DNA from: Pseudomonas promysalinigenes
GTDB lineage: Bacteria > Pseudomonadota > Gammaproteobacteria > Pseudomonadales > Pseudomonadaceae
Length of the DNA: 64,000 bases
Direction: 5' to 3'
NCBI RefSeq assembly: GCF_014269025.2
Contig: NZ_CP077094.1
Coordinates: 2,976,001 to 3,040,000 of the forward strand
The position numbers and the translations under genes were made by a program. Positions within the stretch are counted from its first letter, which is position 1, and each line of letters begins with the position of its first letter. Shown here in pieces: positions 54,408-63,235 of the stretch. The notes beneath the pieces are model-generated. The model did not search any database and was not told the DNA's origin. It worked only from the letters and a program-made list of their open reading frames with translations.

Positions 54408-54773
54408 TCATTTACCGACCCAAGACTCGACTTCTTGAGCGCCGTACTCCTGCTTCCATTGCTTCTGAAGTTTGTGGTTTCCACCTTTGGTCTCAATCAG
54501 CTCGCCGTTGTGCGGATTACGGTAAACCTTCACATTCCGAGCCTTACGAGTGACCTTTGCTGGCGCGGCTGCTGGGGTGCGGCGTACAGCTTGTGGGTCC
54601 AAGATATTAATCACATCGCGGAGGCTGAACCCATATTTCTCCAGCAGGTCTCGAAGCTTCTTCTCGAAATCGATCTCGCGCTTCAGCGACTCATCATTCT
54701 TCATGGATTCAAGCTCAGCCAGCTGGGCAGCCAGCATTTGCTCAAGCTTCCGGTATTCGGCCAATCTCGACAT
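54408..54773 (-). CDS. MvaT/MvaU-family H-NS-like xenogeneic silencer
   Basis: A 121-residue protein. The N-terminal half is a dimerising coiled coil (AEYRKLEQMLAAQLAELESM), a variable linker with VRRTPAAAPAKVTRKARN follows, and the C-terminal DNA-binding part is VYRNPHNGELIETKGGNHK with the GGN minor-groove loop. The family is confined to Pseudomonas and relatives and silences AT-rich horizontally acquired DNA. The ATG at 54773 has AAGGAATG upstream; an open frame extends to 54887. It could be an island- or plasmid-encoded extra paralogue. Confidence 0.92.
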   Translation of the reverse strand: MSRLAEYRKLEQMLAAQLAELESMKNDESLKREIDFEKKLRDLLEKYGFSLRDVINILDPQAVRRTPAAAPAKVTRKARNVKVYRNPHNGELIETKGGNHKLQKQWKQEYGAQEVESWVGK

Positions 54774-54899
54774 GGTGACATTCCTTATGTATGTGGGATG
54801 CTGCACCCAGCACGCAGGAATTTTACAGCTCAACGGGTTACAAACAAGTTTGACGCACTGGTGGGGCCGCGGGTTACACCCGCTCATATGAAGAGTGCC

Positions 54900-55601
54900 T
54901 CACCGAGCATAAAACGCGCGTTCAACGTCCAGGACTCGCCAAGGATGGCTCTGCCCATCCCGGTCTACCCAGTGTGCCGTTGGTCCAAATTCATTCAGAG
55001 CTTCTGCCCTTTCTAACAACAAGGCACAATATTTTTCATAATTCTGAAAATTATTAAGCACAGCGCTTACATATTTTCCGCTCAACTTAAGACCGAATTC
55101 TGGATTTTTCTTGGCGATCACAGAATCAATAACTCCGCATGTGCTGGGTGATATGAATGCAAGGATTTTCGATGCGAACGCGAATTTTATCTGTGGCAAG
55201 GTGCACAGCACACGTATCGCCTCTCCATATCGAGCGGAGTCAACGAGTGTGATTGCTTCGCGTATCAATCGAACGGCTTGATGGGGTGGTAGGTCAACCA
55301 GGCCACGTCGTCTGATGTTCACACCCTTGCGGATAAAGCTCGAACCGTTGATGGCTGTCTGAACTTTGGATAAAGCACGATTGTGGTTTGCGATGCCGTT
55401 GGAGGTTGCGTAATGCCCCCAGTACAGCACACTGAGATAGCCGAGCACGGATTGCTCGTCCTGCGGGGAACGCAACAATTGGTGGTGATATGCGTCCAGC
55501 TTTGACGAGGTATTGAACTCTATACAACTGTGCTGGCCGATGGTGCCGGTTAGCGCAACAAAAGGATAGGAATACGCTTCACGGTGTTCTTTGAACTTCA
55601 T
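54900..55601 (-). CDS. Unknown protein with helix-hairpin-helix/DNA-glycosylase-like region
   Basis: A 233-residue protein, not recognised by name. Residues about 140-167, FAFASKILAFISPSTCGVID and on, look like the helix-hairpin-helix and following segment of HhH-GPD/8-oxoguanine glycosylase (OGG-fold) proteins, including an Asp near the position of the catalytic Asp. The N-terminal 100 residues are helical and unfamiliar. It is 99 bp downstream of the 702-residue nuclease-like gene on the same strand, so the two may form a unit. A role in DNA recognition is an inference. Confidence 0.6.
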   Translation of the reverse strand: MKFKEHREAYSYPFVALTGTIGQHSCIEFNTSSKLDAYHHQLLRSPQDEQSVLGYLSVLYWGHYATSNGIANHNRALSKVQTAINGSSFIRKGVNIRRRGLVDLPPHQAVRLIREAITLVDSARYGEAIRVLCTLPQIKFAFASKILAFISPSTCGVIDSVIAKKNPEFGLKLSGKYVSAVLNNFQNYEKYCALLLERAEALNEFGPTAHWVDRDGQSHPWRVLDVERAFYAR

Positions 55602-55700
55602 CGAAGCCCCCTCTCGATATGGAGGAGGCACTATGCCATACAGGGAGCTGCTTGTGGCCGATACCTACCTTTTGCAGCAGCATGGTCAATTGTGGGCCCT

Positions 55701-57809
55701 TCAATCCGATTGGCGTCGCACCTCAATTTCGACGATGTGGCGAGGCGTTCGCCCGTGTCGGGGATCGCCATTGGCGATCGCGACGATACGCTCATGTTCG
55801 TCGCCAGCCCACAGACCGACTAGGTCGTACAGGAAAAAGTCCGCGTAAGAGCAACTTGCATCCCGTACCTGAATCGCCACTACAGAGGCTTTGCTTGTAT
55901 GTAGCTGGGTCAGGTTCCTAACGAGCCGGGCGGGAGCAACCCAGAGTGTGGGGCGCGGTGAGGCCGGCGTCGCAAACAGATAATAAGAGTGCTCTGACTG
56001 CGTTAGCATATCCTCGCATTGCCCGAGGTTGATGCCTATCGTCGAACTGAAGCCCTTTCCCGAGCCAGTGCCGCTACGCTTTTTCACCTGTACAAGAGTG
56101 GCGCGCTGGATCACCGTTTTGCCCTCGTCCACGATCCGTGTCAGGAACAGCACATCGGCCCCTAGAGGAGCCCCCGCGGCCGTGCGTGCCCCTTCCTCTC
56201 GCTTGCTGGGCTGACGCAAACTCACAGACAGGCTTGGATACTTACCCCGCGTCGTCATTGAGAGCTGGTGCAACTGGTCGCTCGCGTTGCTCACTGCCTC
56301 ACGCGTCAGAGCCAGTAGGCGTGCCGTATGGGCCTCCTCATCCTCCCCCCAAACCGCAGGATACTCGCGGCAAAACTCCTCCTCGACCTGGCTGAGCGCG
56401 CTATGGATTACACGCTCCACAGACGGGTCACCCAGCCATGTTCGTGCGCCGACGCTGGGCATCGCAGTGGAACTCTCACTCTGGCTTACCGGCGCCTCCA
56501 GATTTAGTGCTCCCCGACTTGACCGCACCAGCCCCATGGCCCTCAGCTGCACATGCCTAGGCCCAGCGCTAGCGAGGCGATTCGAAAAAGCCAGATGCTC
56601 CTCGTCATCCAACAATTGCAGAAGTACTGGCTCAACCTCGGCGAACGCCGCCTGCTCAAGCCAAAGGCAGGCGAATTTGAGAAGCCCCTGGGCCAGCTCT
56701 GGATCACCCTTCACCTGGTCGAGAATATCCTGCCGCCAGGCCTCGCGGGCGGCTGGACCCAGTTGGCTCCAAAACGTTTCTCTGCCCCATACCGCGGATG
56801 TTAATTCTCTAATGCTTGCGGCCACGCGTTGCTGACCGGATCGGGCGGGGACCCCAATCTCGCACCAGAGCGCAGCAAGCACAATATCCGAGGGTATGTT
56901 TTCTCCCAACAATGAAGCTAGCGTTGAACAGGCTTTGGCAACGTTATTCTTGAAATCGTCTTTTTTCACTGTCTTCGGACGGGCCTGCCAATGCAGGAGC
57001 AACTTTCGCACATCATCCGCTACGAGCTTACGGCAGTGCTGAATCAGCCGAGAAAAGTTCGTCGAGTCCGCTCGATCAAGCACCCGCTCGCACGCCCACC
57101 GAGACTCCTGGACCTTTGATGAGTTCGCAAACAGCGAGAAAACGAGATTAGCGACCTCGCTGCTTGAATTGCCGACATATTGTTGTAGGTGGTCGCACAC
57201 ATATTGCCAATGCTTCTCAACCAACTGCTCGAAGGCCCATCTGTTCTCACCGTGACCGGGAATGACTAGTTGGAGACCTTTAGCGCAATCATCCTTAGAG
57301 GTATTGGCCACCAGCGCCGCCATAATTTCCCGATCATCCAGAAAGCGAGACCGGTAGGATGAAATGCCATCAAGTAGCCAACTCACCCATGTCGCAGAGG
57401 GTGAGATCTCCGCCAGGACGGTTTCACGCAACGCTCGGGGGGAGCCCTGAAGCACATCATCTCTGAAGGCCTCTCCGGCACCATCATAAGCATGCATGTC
57501 CATTATAGAAGATGAACCTCTGATCCCAATGGCCCCGTGCCCGAGGATTGTGAGGGTCAGTGCTATAGGCCCCTTCTGTGCTGCGTGCTCGAATTTGATC
57601 GCAAAGCTCTCACGATCTGATAACGAACTCCATAGCCAGTTGGACATATCGCTCGGTATCTCAGTAGACAAGTGGGCGTAGTCCAGTTGAAGTACGCAAT
57701 CGCGAACCTCAAAGTAGCGTTCCAGTTGTTCTACCAGCGGCGGAGCCCAATCTGCCAGCGGGATGCAGGCAACTGACAGTTGATTGTCTAAGCAAATCTT
57801 CACGCTCAA
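55701..57809 (-). CDS. Large unknown protein with PD-(D/E)XK-nuclease-like C-terminus
   Basis: A 702-residue protein with no recognisable N-terminal domain; residues 1-450 are mainly helical. At about 550-575, GADVLFLTRIV and, 20 residues on, ATLVQVKK give the Asp...QxKK spacing of PD-(D/E)XK nucleases, followed by GQCEDMLTQSEHSYYLFATP, a pattern seen after that core in restriction-like nucleases. AAAGGGAG is 6 nt from a TTG at 57809, chosen as start; GTG at 57803 is the alternative. It lies upstream of the HhH-like gene. Defence is a context-based guess. Confidence 0.6.
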   Translation of the reverse strand: MSVKICLDNQLSVACIPLADWAPPLVEQLERYFEVRDCVLQLDYAHLSTEIPSDMSNWLWSSLSDRESFAIKFEHAAQKGPIALTLTILGHGAIGIRGSSSIMDMHAYDGAGEAFRDDVLQGSPRALRETVLAEISPSATWVSWLLDGISSYRSRFLDDREIMAALVANTSKDDCAKGLQLVIPGHGENRWAFEQLVEKHWQYVCDHLQQYVGNSSSEVANLVFSLFANSSKVQESRWACERVLDRADSTNFSRLIQHCRKLVADDVRKLLLHWQARPKTVKKDDFKNNVAKACSTLASLLGENIPSDIVLAALWCEIGVPARSGQQRVAASIRELTSAVWGRETFWSQLGPAAREAWRQDILDQVKGDPELAQGLLKFACLWLEQAAFAEVEPVLLQLLDDEEHLAFSNRLASAGPRHVQLRAMGLVRSSRGALNLEAPVSQSESSTAMPSVGARTWLGDPSVERVIHSALSQVEEEFCREYPAVWGEDEEAHTARLLALTREAVSNASDQLHQLSMTTRGKYPSLSVSLRQPSKREEGARTAAGAPLGADVLFLTRIVDEGKTVIQRATLVQVKKRSGTGSGKGFSSTIGINLGQCEDMLTQSEHSYYLFATPASPRPTLWVAPARLVRNLTQLHTSKASVVAIQVRDASCSYADFFLYDLVGLWAGDEHERIVAIANGDPRHGRTPRHIVEIEVRRQSD

Positions 57810-57978
57810 AGCGTTCTCCCTTTCACTCGCGGCTGGTGCAGATTGGTCGGAGGAAAGGATTCTACTCAGAGACCGCAAGCAGCGCGAATGGACGCCTTCA
57901 GCAGATAGCTACGCTTGAGACTTCTTGATATCGAGATGGTGATGCGTTGGTGCTTACCGAGGCTCAACCTGCCCCTGG

Positions 57979-58185
57979 TCAGTGCGCCCTCCTCGGAAGA
58001 GAAGCCAGTGCATCGAGCTGGTAGTCGTTTAGAGCTTGAAACTGCGACTCGGCAATCTGACGCAACCGCTCGATCTCTTCCGAGGAGGAGCCAGAGGCAA
58101 CCGCGTTGTGATACCGCCTCATCGCATCCACAGCGTCGGTGTACATCGGGTGGTCAGGGTAAAGAGGCGGTGCTTTTTTCTCCAT
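57979..58185 (-). CDS. Small helical protein, 68 residues
   Basis: A 68-residue acidic helical protein (MEKKAPPLYPDHPMYTDAVD at the N-terminus). Its later part, EEIERLRQIAESQFQALNDY, resembles the C-terminal part of the broken gene just upstream at 58215-58415, so the two are probably paralogues. GAGGGA lies 11 nt before the ATG. It is 169 bp upstream of the 702-residue gene on the same strand. The function is unknown. Confidence 0.6.
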   Translation of the reverse strand: MEKKAPPLYPDHPMYTDAVDAMRRYHNAVASGSSSEEIERLRQIAESQFQALNDYQLDALASLPRRAH

Positions 58186-58214
58186 GCCGTCACAATCCCT
58201 CAGTGAATGAGCGC

Positions 58215-58415
58215 CTAAAGCGTACCGTCTTTCAAAAGCTGAAAATCCACGACCGCCTGGTGGAGCGAATCCGCCACCAGGTAAAGGCGTTGCACCTCAT
58301 CCTCTGAAAAGCCCGCAGCCTCCTCTTAACGAGCAAGCCTGAGCGAATCGAGTGCTTGCTGTATGAGCGGCTCGCCAGCTTCAGCCAATCCGTTGATGGT
58401 ACGCTTCGCAGACAT
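58215..58415 (-). pseudogene. Small helical protein interrupted by in-frame TAA
   Basis: From the ATG at 58415 the frame reads MSAKRTINGLAEAG and on to LDSLRLAR, then a TAA at 58326-58328. The same frame continues without a further stop for 36 residues (EEAAGFSEDEVQRLYLVADS and on) to TAG at 58215. The downstream part aligns with residues 33-58 of the intact neighbour. A single CAA-to-TAA change would explain the stop. Read-through is possible but less likely. An upstream extension to 58532 is open. Confidence 0.5.
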
Positions 58416-58512
58416 AATGCCCCAAGCTTTTAGATCACCAGTCCGCCGGGATCGAAACATGAGCAGACAGCATCCCCTTAGCGCTGCCCTGGCTGCGCTG
58501 ACTTGTACTGTG

Positions 58513-59103
58513 CTATCGGCAGAGCCCCGCATTCATCTGGTCGAAGCCTCGGGTATCGAAAACGTAGCCGACAGGCGATTTTCGTCCAAGTACGCCTTCA
58601 GTTTTGACCGTCAGCTTCGCAGACCTCTGAAGCTCGTTCGCTAATTGACTGCCCTCCGGCGCCCTCAGCTCAGCATGCTGCCAGTCAAGCGACCAGATCT
58701 CGGTAAATTGTGGCTTGGCGTCAACGTTGAGTGCCAAGGTGAATGCTTTGTTACTCCCGTTTGCGAGACCTAGCATGTAAGGCAGTGCCCCCATACGCAT
58801 GGTGCGCTTTTTGGCAAAGCAATCCACCGTCAGCATCGGCCGACGGCTGGACGTTGTTCCCAGCGTTTCAAGCGCTGGGGTCGTACCAGATACGAAGTAG
58901 CTTTTGGTCCCGGTACTAGGCTGAATCGCTAGCTCCGGCTTCAAGCGCAACCAACTCCCAATGATGACTGAACCGCCTGACTGGGCTTTAGAGCGGCATG
59001 CCTGAGATGCCCCGCTGGAAATAATATCGCAAAAATCCGCGAATGCTGTTGCGGGCCCAATCGCTAATGTCATCGCAACACCCAGCACCTTCATACTCAC
59101 CAT
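58513..59103 (-). CDS. Secreted unknown protein
   Basis: A 196-residue protein with a signal peptide (MVSMKVLGVAMTLAIGPATA, cleavage near AFA) and three or four cysteines in the mature part, suggesting a periplasmic location. The start ATG overlaps the stop of the upstream membrane-protein gene (TAATG), so it is translationally coupled. A stretch of WSLDWQHAELRAPEGSQLAN is faintly like VasI-type proteins, but I do not claim membership. It is the last gene of a three-gene envelope operon. Confidence 0.65.
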   Translation of the reverse strand: MVSMKVLGVAMTLAIGPATAFADFCDIISSGASQACRSKAQSGGSVIIGSWLRLKPELAIQPSTGTKSYFVSGTTPALETLGTTSSRRPMLTVDCFAKKRTMRMGALPYMLGLANGSNKAFTLALNVDAKPQFTEIWSLDWQHAELRAPEGSQLANELQRSAKLTVKTEGVLGRKSPVGYVFDTRGFDQMNAGLCR

Positions 59104-59576
59104 TAGCTCGTCCCTTGGCTCTGGTACGACTCAACCATAGACGCTGCGTACTTCATTTTATGGAGTGTGTTGATGAGAAGAATTACTATGGGCGTTAATA
59201 TCAGCCCAATAGCTATAGCAATAAGACCAATCGAGACAGGAAGGAACGCCAACAAACACCAGTAAGCGAATGAATTGACGTGATCATACGACGCCCCTGT
59301 TGAAATATTCTTCAGTGCGTACCCCTCCAACTGCCCATTTTTAACACGCCCCACCACGACCACCTCATCTCCTTCTTGGAGACTCACGCCGTTCTCGTGC
59401 TTAAACGCTGTAGGAGTATTATTTAGCCGAAATGTGAATTGGTCACTGCTGGAAATCGACCCGGTGACATTACCTGTCAATGCACCTGTTCTCAAGCTTC
59501 CTGTTGTATGAACACTGCTTTGGATGCTGCTGACCTTGCCAACTATTCTGACAAGCCCTTTCTTGATTTTTTCCAT
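59103..59576 (-). CDS. Membrane protein with OB-like N-terminal domain
   Basis: A 157-residue protein. Residues 1-90 are strand-rich (SSDQFTFRLNNTPTAFK, then LQEGDEVVVVGRVKNGQLEG), resembling an OB-type nucleic-acid- or ligand-binding fold. Residues about 105-140 form two hydrophobic segments (CLLAFLPVSIGLIAIAIGLI and on). No signal peptide. It is coupled to the secreted protein downstream and lies 31 bp after the lipoprotein gene. The function is unknown. Confidence 0.62.
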   Translation of the reverse strand: MEKIKKGLVRIVGKVSSIQSSVHTTGSLRTGALTGNVTGSISSSDQFTFRLNNTPTAFKHENGVSLQEGDEVVVVGRVKNGQLEGYALKNISTGASYDHVNSFAYWCLLAFLPVSIGLIAIAIGLILTPIVILLINTLHKMKYAASMVESYQSQGTS

Positions 59577-59607
59577 AGATATATCGCCCGAAAGCCCTGC
59601 CGCCTAG

Positions 59608-60507
59608 TCAGATAGTTGTCTCTGTGAGAACTTGGCCGTTAGCATCAAGAAGCACGACTCGCTGAGGAGCAATGAGGACCAACCTTTCCTTGGCCAGGTT
59701 TCCGCCAACCTTGTCACGCTGCACAGACTCGACGTACCCGTAAACCGCGATCCTCAGTACGTTCCGATCGGCTTCAATTTTCCTAGCCAGATCAGGACTT
59801 TCCACCTTGAATTTCACTTTTGAGCCACCGACGAAGCCAACCCTAAGCTCGGTATTGGACGTCCTGAAATAACAGCGCTCCTGATCAGCCCCTCGTATAT
59901 GTTGGGAATTGCGCGCTTCTTCCTTAGAGTACTTTAACTTGTCAGAAAATAGGCAACTGTCGATTTTAAAAGTCATTTCATCGAAAATATATTTACCTAG
60001 AGCCAGTGAAACCTGCTTCCCCGGCTCACTCAAAAACTTGACCGACCGATTACCATCTACTTTGGCAGCTTCCTGCTGGGTTTCTGCAAGAATCTTACCC
60101 TCAAGGTCATGCCTCTTAAATTCGTCAGATGTCTCGCTGTACTCTCTTCCCAACTTAAAGATATGAACACCGTCACCACCCTCACCTAGTGAGGTTTCAA
60201 GAAGTTTTGCTATGTCCCGCCCATCTTCCTGCCACGTACGAAGATTGTTATACAACCTGAATGCGGTCTCAGGTTGAAGGATGTCTAACGAAGAGGCTTC
60301 CTGAGCACGACCCGGACTCGGGAATTTGGCAATTAACGTGGTATTCAGTTCATCGTAGGTCGGCTCATGATTTTCAGCTTGGGCGGCGGGCACCTTCGAT
60401 TCCCCGCCACTGGCTTGATCATCATTACAGCCGGTCAACGCCGCTAGGCTCACACAAGTCATTAGCAGAGCAAGCGAGCTTAGGGTTTGAGGCTTTGGGT
60501 AAATCAT
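59608..60507 (-). CDS. Lipoprotein of unknown function
   Basis: A 299-residue lipoprotein. The signal peptide ends in the lipobox LAALTGC, giving a lipidated Cys27 followed by Asn-Asp. The mature part has a low-complexity linker and a mixed domain containing KYIFDEMTFKIDSCLFSDKL and ERCYFRTSNTELRVGFVGGS. AAGGATG precedes the ATG. It is the first gene of an operon with the membrane and secreted proteins, pointing to an envelope complex. No family name is certain. Confidence 0.68.
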   Translation of the reverse strand: MIYPKPQTLSSLALLMTCVSLAALTGCNDDQASGGESKVPAAQAENHEPTYDELNTTLIAKFPSPGRAQEASSLDILQPETAFRLYNNLRTWQEDGRDIAKLLETSLGEGGDGVHIFKLGREYSETSDEFKRHDLEGKILAETQQEAAKVDGNRSVKFLSEPGKQVSLALGKYIFDEMTFKIDSCLFSDKLKYSKEEARNSQHIRGADQERCYFRTSNTELRVGFVGGSKVKFKVESPDLARKIEADRNVLRIAVYGYVESVQRDKVGGNLAKERLVLIAPQRVVLLDANGQVLTETTI

Positions 60508-60701
60508 AAAAACATCCTTTTAACAGGCGAGAACCAGGGGACTGCCCCTCCTCCGACCCGGCGTCACCGCAGAAGCAGCACCACCTTCCAGGGCCTGCGA
60601 TCGGGAGCCGAGCAGGGTTTCGATGGAAAACAGCCACGAAATGGAGTTTTGGGTCGTAAATGCCGTGGCCATGAAAGCATCATACGTTGCAGATTTTGGC
60701 G

Positions 60702-60947
60702 ATGGCAAGAATTTCGGCAGCATCGGACAAAGACGGCGACCTAGAGAGGCTGGGTGCGTCTATCCGTGCGCGTCGAAAAGCCCTTGGGCTCTCCCAGGAA
60801 GCCCTTGCTGACGCGGCGCAAATCGATAGGGGTCATATGGGCAAGATCGAGCGAGGAGAACGGAACGTGACGTTCTTGAACATCCTCAAGATCGCGGTTG
60901 CGGTGGGCTGGAGGCCATCAGAGCTTCTGGATGACGCTGGCCTATAA
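60702..60947 (+). CDS. Small XRE-family regulator
   Basis: An 81-residue single-domain helix-turn-helix protein. LGASIRARRKALGLSQEALA and IDRGHMGKIERGERNVTFLN are a textbook XRE domain, and LDDAGL ends the protein. The ATG at 60702 is the best start. It is divergent from the lipoprotein operon and convergent with the helicase gene. Small XRE regulators often control neighbouring defence or mobile genes. Confidence 0.85.
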   Translation: MARISAASDKDGDLERLGASIRARRKALGLSQEALADAAQIDRGHMGKIERGERNVTFLNILKIAVAVGWRPSELLDDAGL

Positions 60948-61471
60948 GCACCTGCACCACCGCACTGAAGTGTCCGGAACCAGACAGGTTCGCGAAAAGC
61001 AATGGCGCTAAGGGGTATCACAGGTCTTTACCAGGCGTTGATTGCGAAAACTCTTGTTATACAGAGCCTAAACGCCTGATGCCCTAAGGCAACTCAGTAT
61101 CAACTCCCAACCCACCGCTGGGCTCGTTAGCCTTAACGGCTAGTCGATGAGGGTCTTTGTGATGGGAAAGAGGTGCTTACTCTCGAATGAGCCTGGACTG
61201 AAGTTGCCATAATCTTCAGTGGCCCAGGTCAGAGAGCGGACCGAATGATCGGCGAGTAACTCTCCTCCAATTCTGGACGCCCGGCTGGCGTTGCCACTCC
61301 TCGCCATAGCCCTGCTATGACTCGTCGCGGCGTGTTGGCCGAACGCCCAAACCACTCGCCAAAAGAGAACATATTTCCGAGACAGGACACTGGTAATTCA
61401 GCACAACCGTACCAGAAACTAAGTCTGCGGCTAGCACTTGAGAGACCCAGGTTGCCACTTTGCAGTCGCTA
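60948..61471. other. Stretch without a secure gene, downstream of the helicase
   Basis: Two minus-strand frames overlap here. 61140-61355 ends in a protein-like tail (GGELLADHSVRSLTWATEDY and on), and 61315-61521 overlaps the helicase end. They lie in different frames, so they could be pieces of one frameshifted gene or chance. No start signal is convincing, and no terminator is evident. Confidence 0.35.
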
Positions 61472-63235
61472 TCATAATCGATGATCAGACATGATCGGGC
61501 ATTTTGGGAAAATGGGCTCAAGCATCAAAACATAGCACCTGGCACGCGTTATACCCACGCGCAGAATCTTCCGACTTCGATCATAGGGGACGACATCACC
61601 CCGCCAAACTAGCGACGAGCGAAACTCGTTTGCACCCTGCCTGATACTTTCTCGGACCAAGATCACTGCATCGAATTGCTTGCCCTTCGATTTGTGGATT
61701 GTCATGACGTGAATGCCCTGCGCGTCATCTCCTCCTGCGAGCAATTGGTCTTGAACTAAAGCCATGTCCAGACCTAGGCGTGCCGTAGTGTAAGCGCCAG
61801 TACTCATCCACATTTCGGATAGAGCAGCACTGATTCGCTTGCCACGATTGAAAGCAATCAAATAGTCAAGCGCGCCCGCAACCTGCTTTAACTCATTCAC
61901 ACCTGTTCGGTAAAGCAGGGTCTTCACAAGAATCCAATCTCTAGCCGGATCCCCGGTAAGATCCAGCTCAGATGCTCCAGCTATCAGGACTTCAGCGCTC
62001 TTGCCGAGTATGGTTTTTGCTGGGCTACCCGCAGCAATAGCGGCAGCCCATTTCAAATATTTGGCAGCCTCCTTGATAGCCGTCGCACTTCCACTTGCTC
62101 GCCTTATTGAAGCGAGTAGTTGCAGGCAGGTGGCCACATCAGTCGCACGGCGGTCAGGCCGCTTGGGCTCTAGTAGAAATGCGGCTAACCGAGCGGATAA
62201 TAGAACCGCGGCCTCATCGAATAAAACCTTATGAGGTATAGGGCTTGCTCCGCCATTGAGCGCTGCCGAGATCTTCGCAACTCCACTGCTGGTGGTCGCC
62301 AGTATTGCCAAATTTTCTATACGTAGGCCTTCAGCTTTAGCCCCCCGATAGAAACGTGCAAGCGCTACTCGAATCCACTTAGCCGCATCATGCCGGGGAT
62401 CGTACATCTGTCGCCCAACACCGGCGTAAGGTGCCCTCCTAGGCGTCTTCGTCAGGATATCATTACCGAATAGTGCGATCTCAGTCCCAGGGCTACGATT
62501 ATTGTCTGAGCCCAAGTCCACAAATACAGGTTCAAGGACTGCTTTGATGTGGTCGATTCGCTCTGGACCAACACCTTCCAAGTGGTCGAAGATTTGCTGA
62601 TCCAGATCACCAAGGCAGATGATCTGGCAGTGGCCTGCAAGCCTCTCAATACAGCTCCAAGCTGCATCACCGGTGTCCTGCGCTTCATCTACGATGATCA
62701 CTGGATGAGTGTTTGCTACCAGCTCTCGAAGCAATTGACATCGCTCAAGTAGATCACTGCACTTGGGAGCAAACCAGTCAAAGCAGATCCTGCCCTCCTC
62801 CGAAAAGAGCCGCTGCCGCTCTTCTTGCCAGGCTATCCACTTTACGTTTTCTGGCTCGCCTTTTTTTGGAGCATTCAGTCCACCCGATAAGGCTTTTTCA
62901 TCCTGAGGCAATAGGATTTTTAGCTTACCTTTAGGTGACCCAAGCAGATATCCATGGCTTTTGAGCAGAGACCAGCAATAAGAGTGAAAGGTTTGGAGGC
63001 TCAGCTGTGATTGCGCCGCTTCATCGACCAGAAGTTTAGACGCCTGTGCAACCCGAGCGACAGCAGCTCTTGAGAAGCTGAGAAACAGTATCGACTGACC
63101 TGGCTGCAACCCTTTCTCGATGATTTTCATAGCCTTCTGTAAGGCAATGGTCGTCTTGCCGCTGCCAGGTCCGCCAACGATCAAAAGGTGGCCGTCCTCG
63201 TCCAGAATCGTCTGGCGCCGCTCACAGATGATCAT
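61472..63235 (-). CDS. gajB: UvrD/Rep-like helicase, GajB-type (Gabija)
   Basis: A 587-residue superfamily 1 helicase. Motif I is GGPGSGKTT (residues 21-29), Ia SFSRAAV, II VDEAQD near residue 180, III GDLDQQIF, V TIHKSKGKQFDAV and VI VGITRARC. All are intact. The start overlaps the stop of the TOPRIM nuclease gene by 4 nt (ATGA). Gabija systems pair an OLD-like nuclease GajA with exactly this kind of helicase. It is somewhat longer than described GajB, so a related two-gene system is possible. Confidence 0.85.
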   Translation of the reverse strand: MIICERRQTILDEDGHLLIVGGPGSGKTTIALQKAMKIIEKGLQPGQSILFLSFSRAAVARVAQASKLLVDEAAQSQLSLQTFHSYCWSLLKSHGYLLGSPKGKLKILLPQDEKALSGGLNAPKKGEPENVKWIAWQEERQRLFSEEGRICFDWFAPKCSDLLERCQLLRELVANTHPVIIVDEAQDTGDAAWSCIERLAGHCQIICLGDLDQQIFDHLEGVGPERIDHIKAVLEPVFVDLGSDNNRSPGTEIALFGNDILTKTPRRAPYAGVGRQMYDPRHDAAKWIRVALARFYRGAKAEGLRIENLAILATTSSGVAKISAALNGGASPIPHKVLFDEAAVLLSARLAAFLLEPKRPDRRATDVATCLQLLASIRRASGSATAIKEAAKYLKWAAAIAAGSPAKTILGKSAEVLIAGASELDLTGDPARDWILVKTLLYRTGVNELKQVAGALDYLIAFNRGKRISAALSEMWMSTGAYTTARLGLDMALVQDQLLAGGDDAQGIHVMTIHKSKGKQFDAVILVRESIRQGANEFRSSLVWRGDVVPYDRSRKILRVGITRARCYVLMLEPIFPKCPIMSDHRL

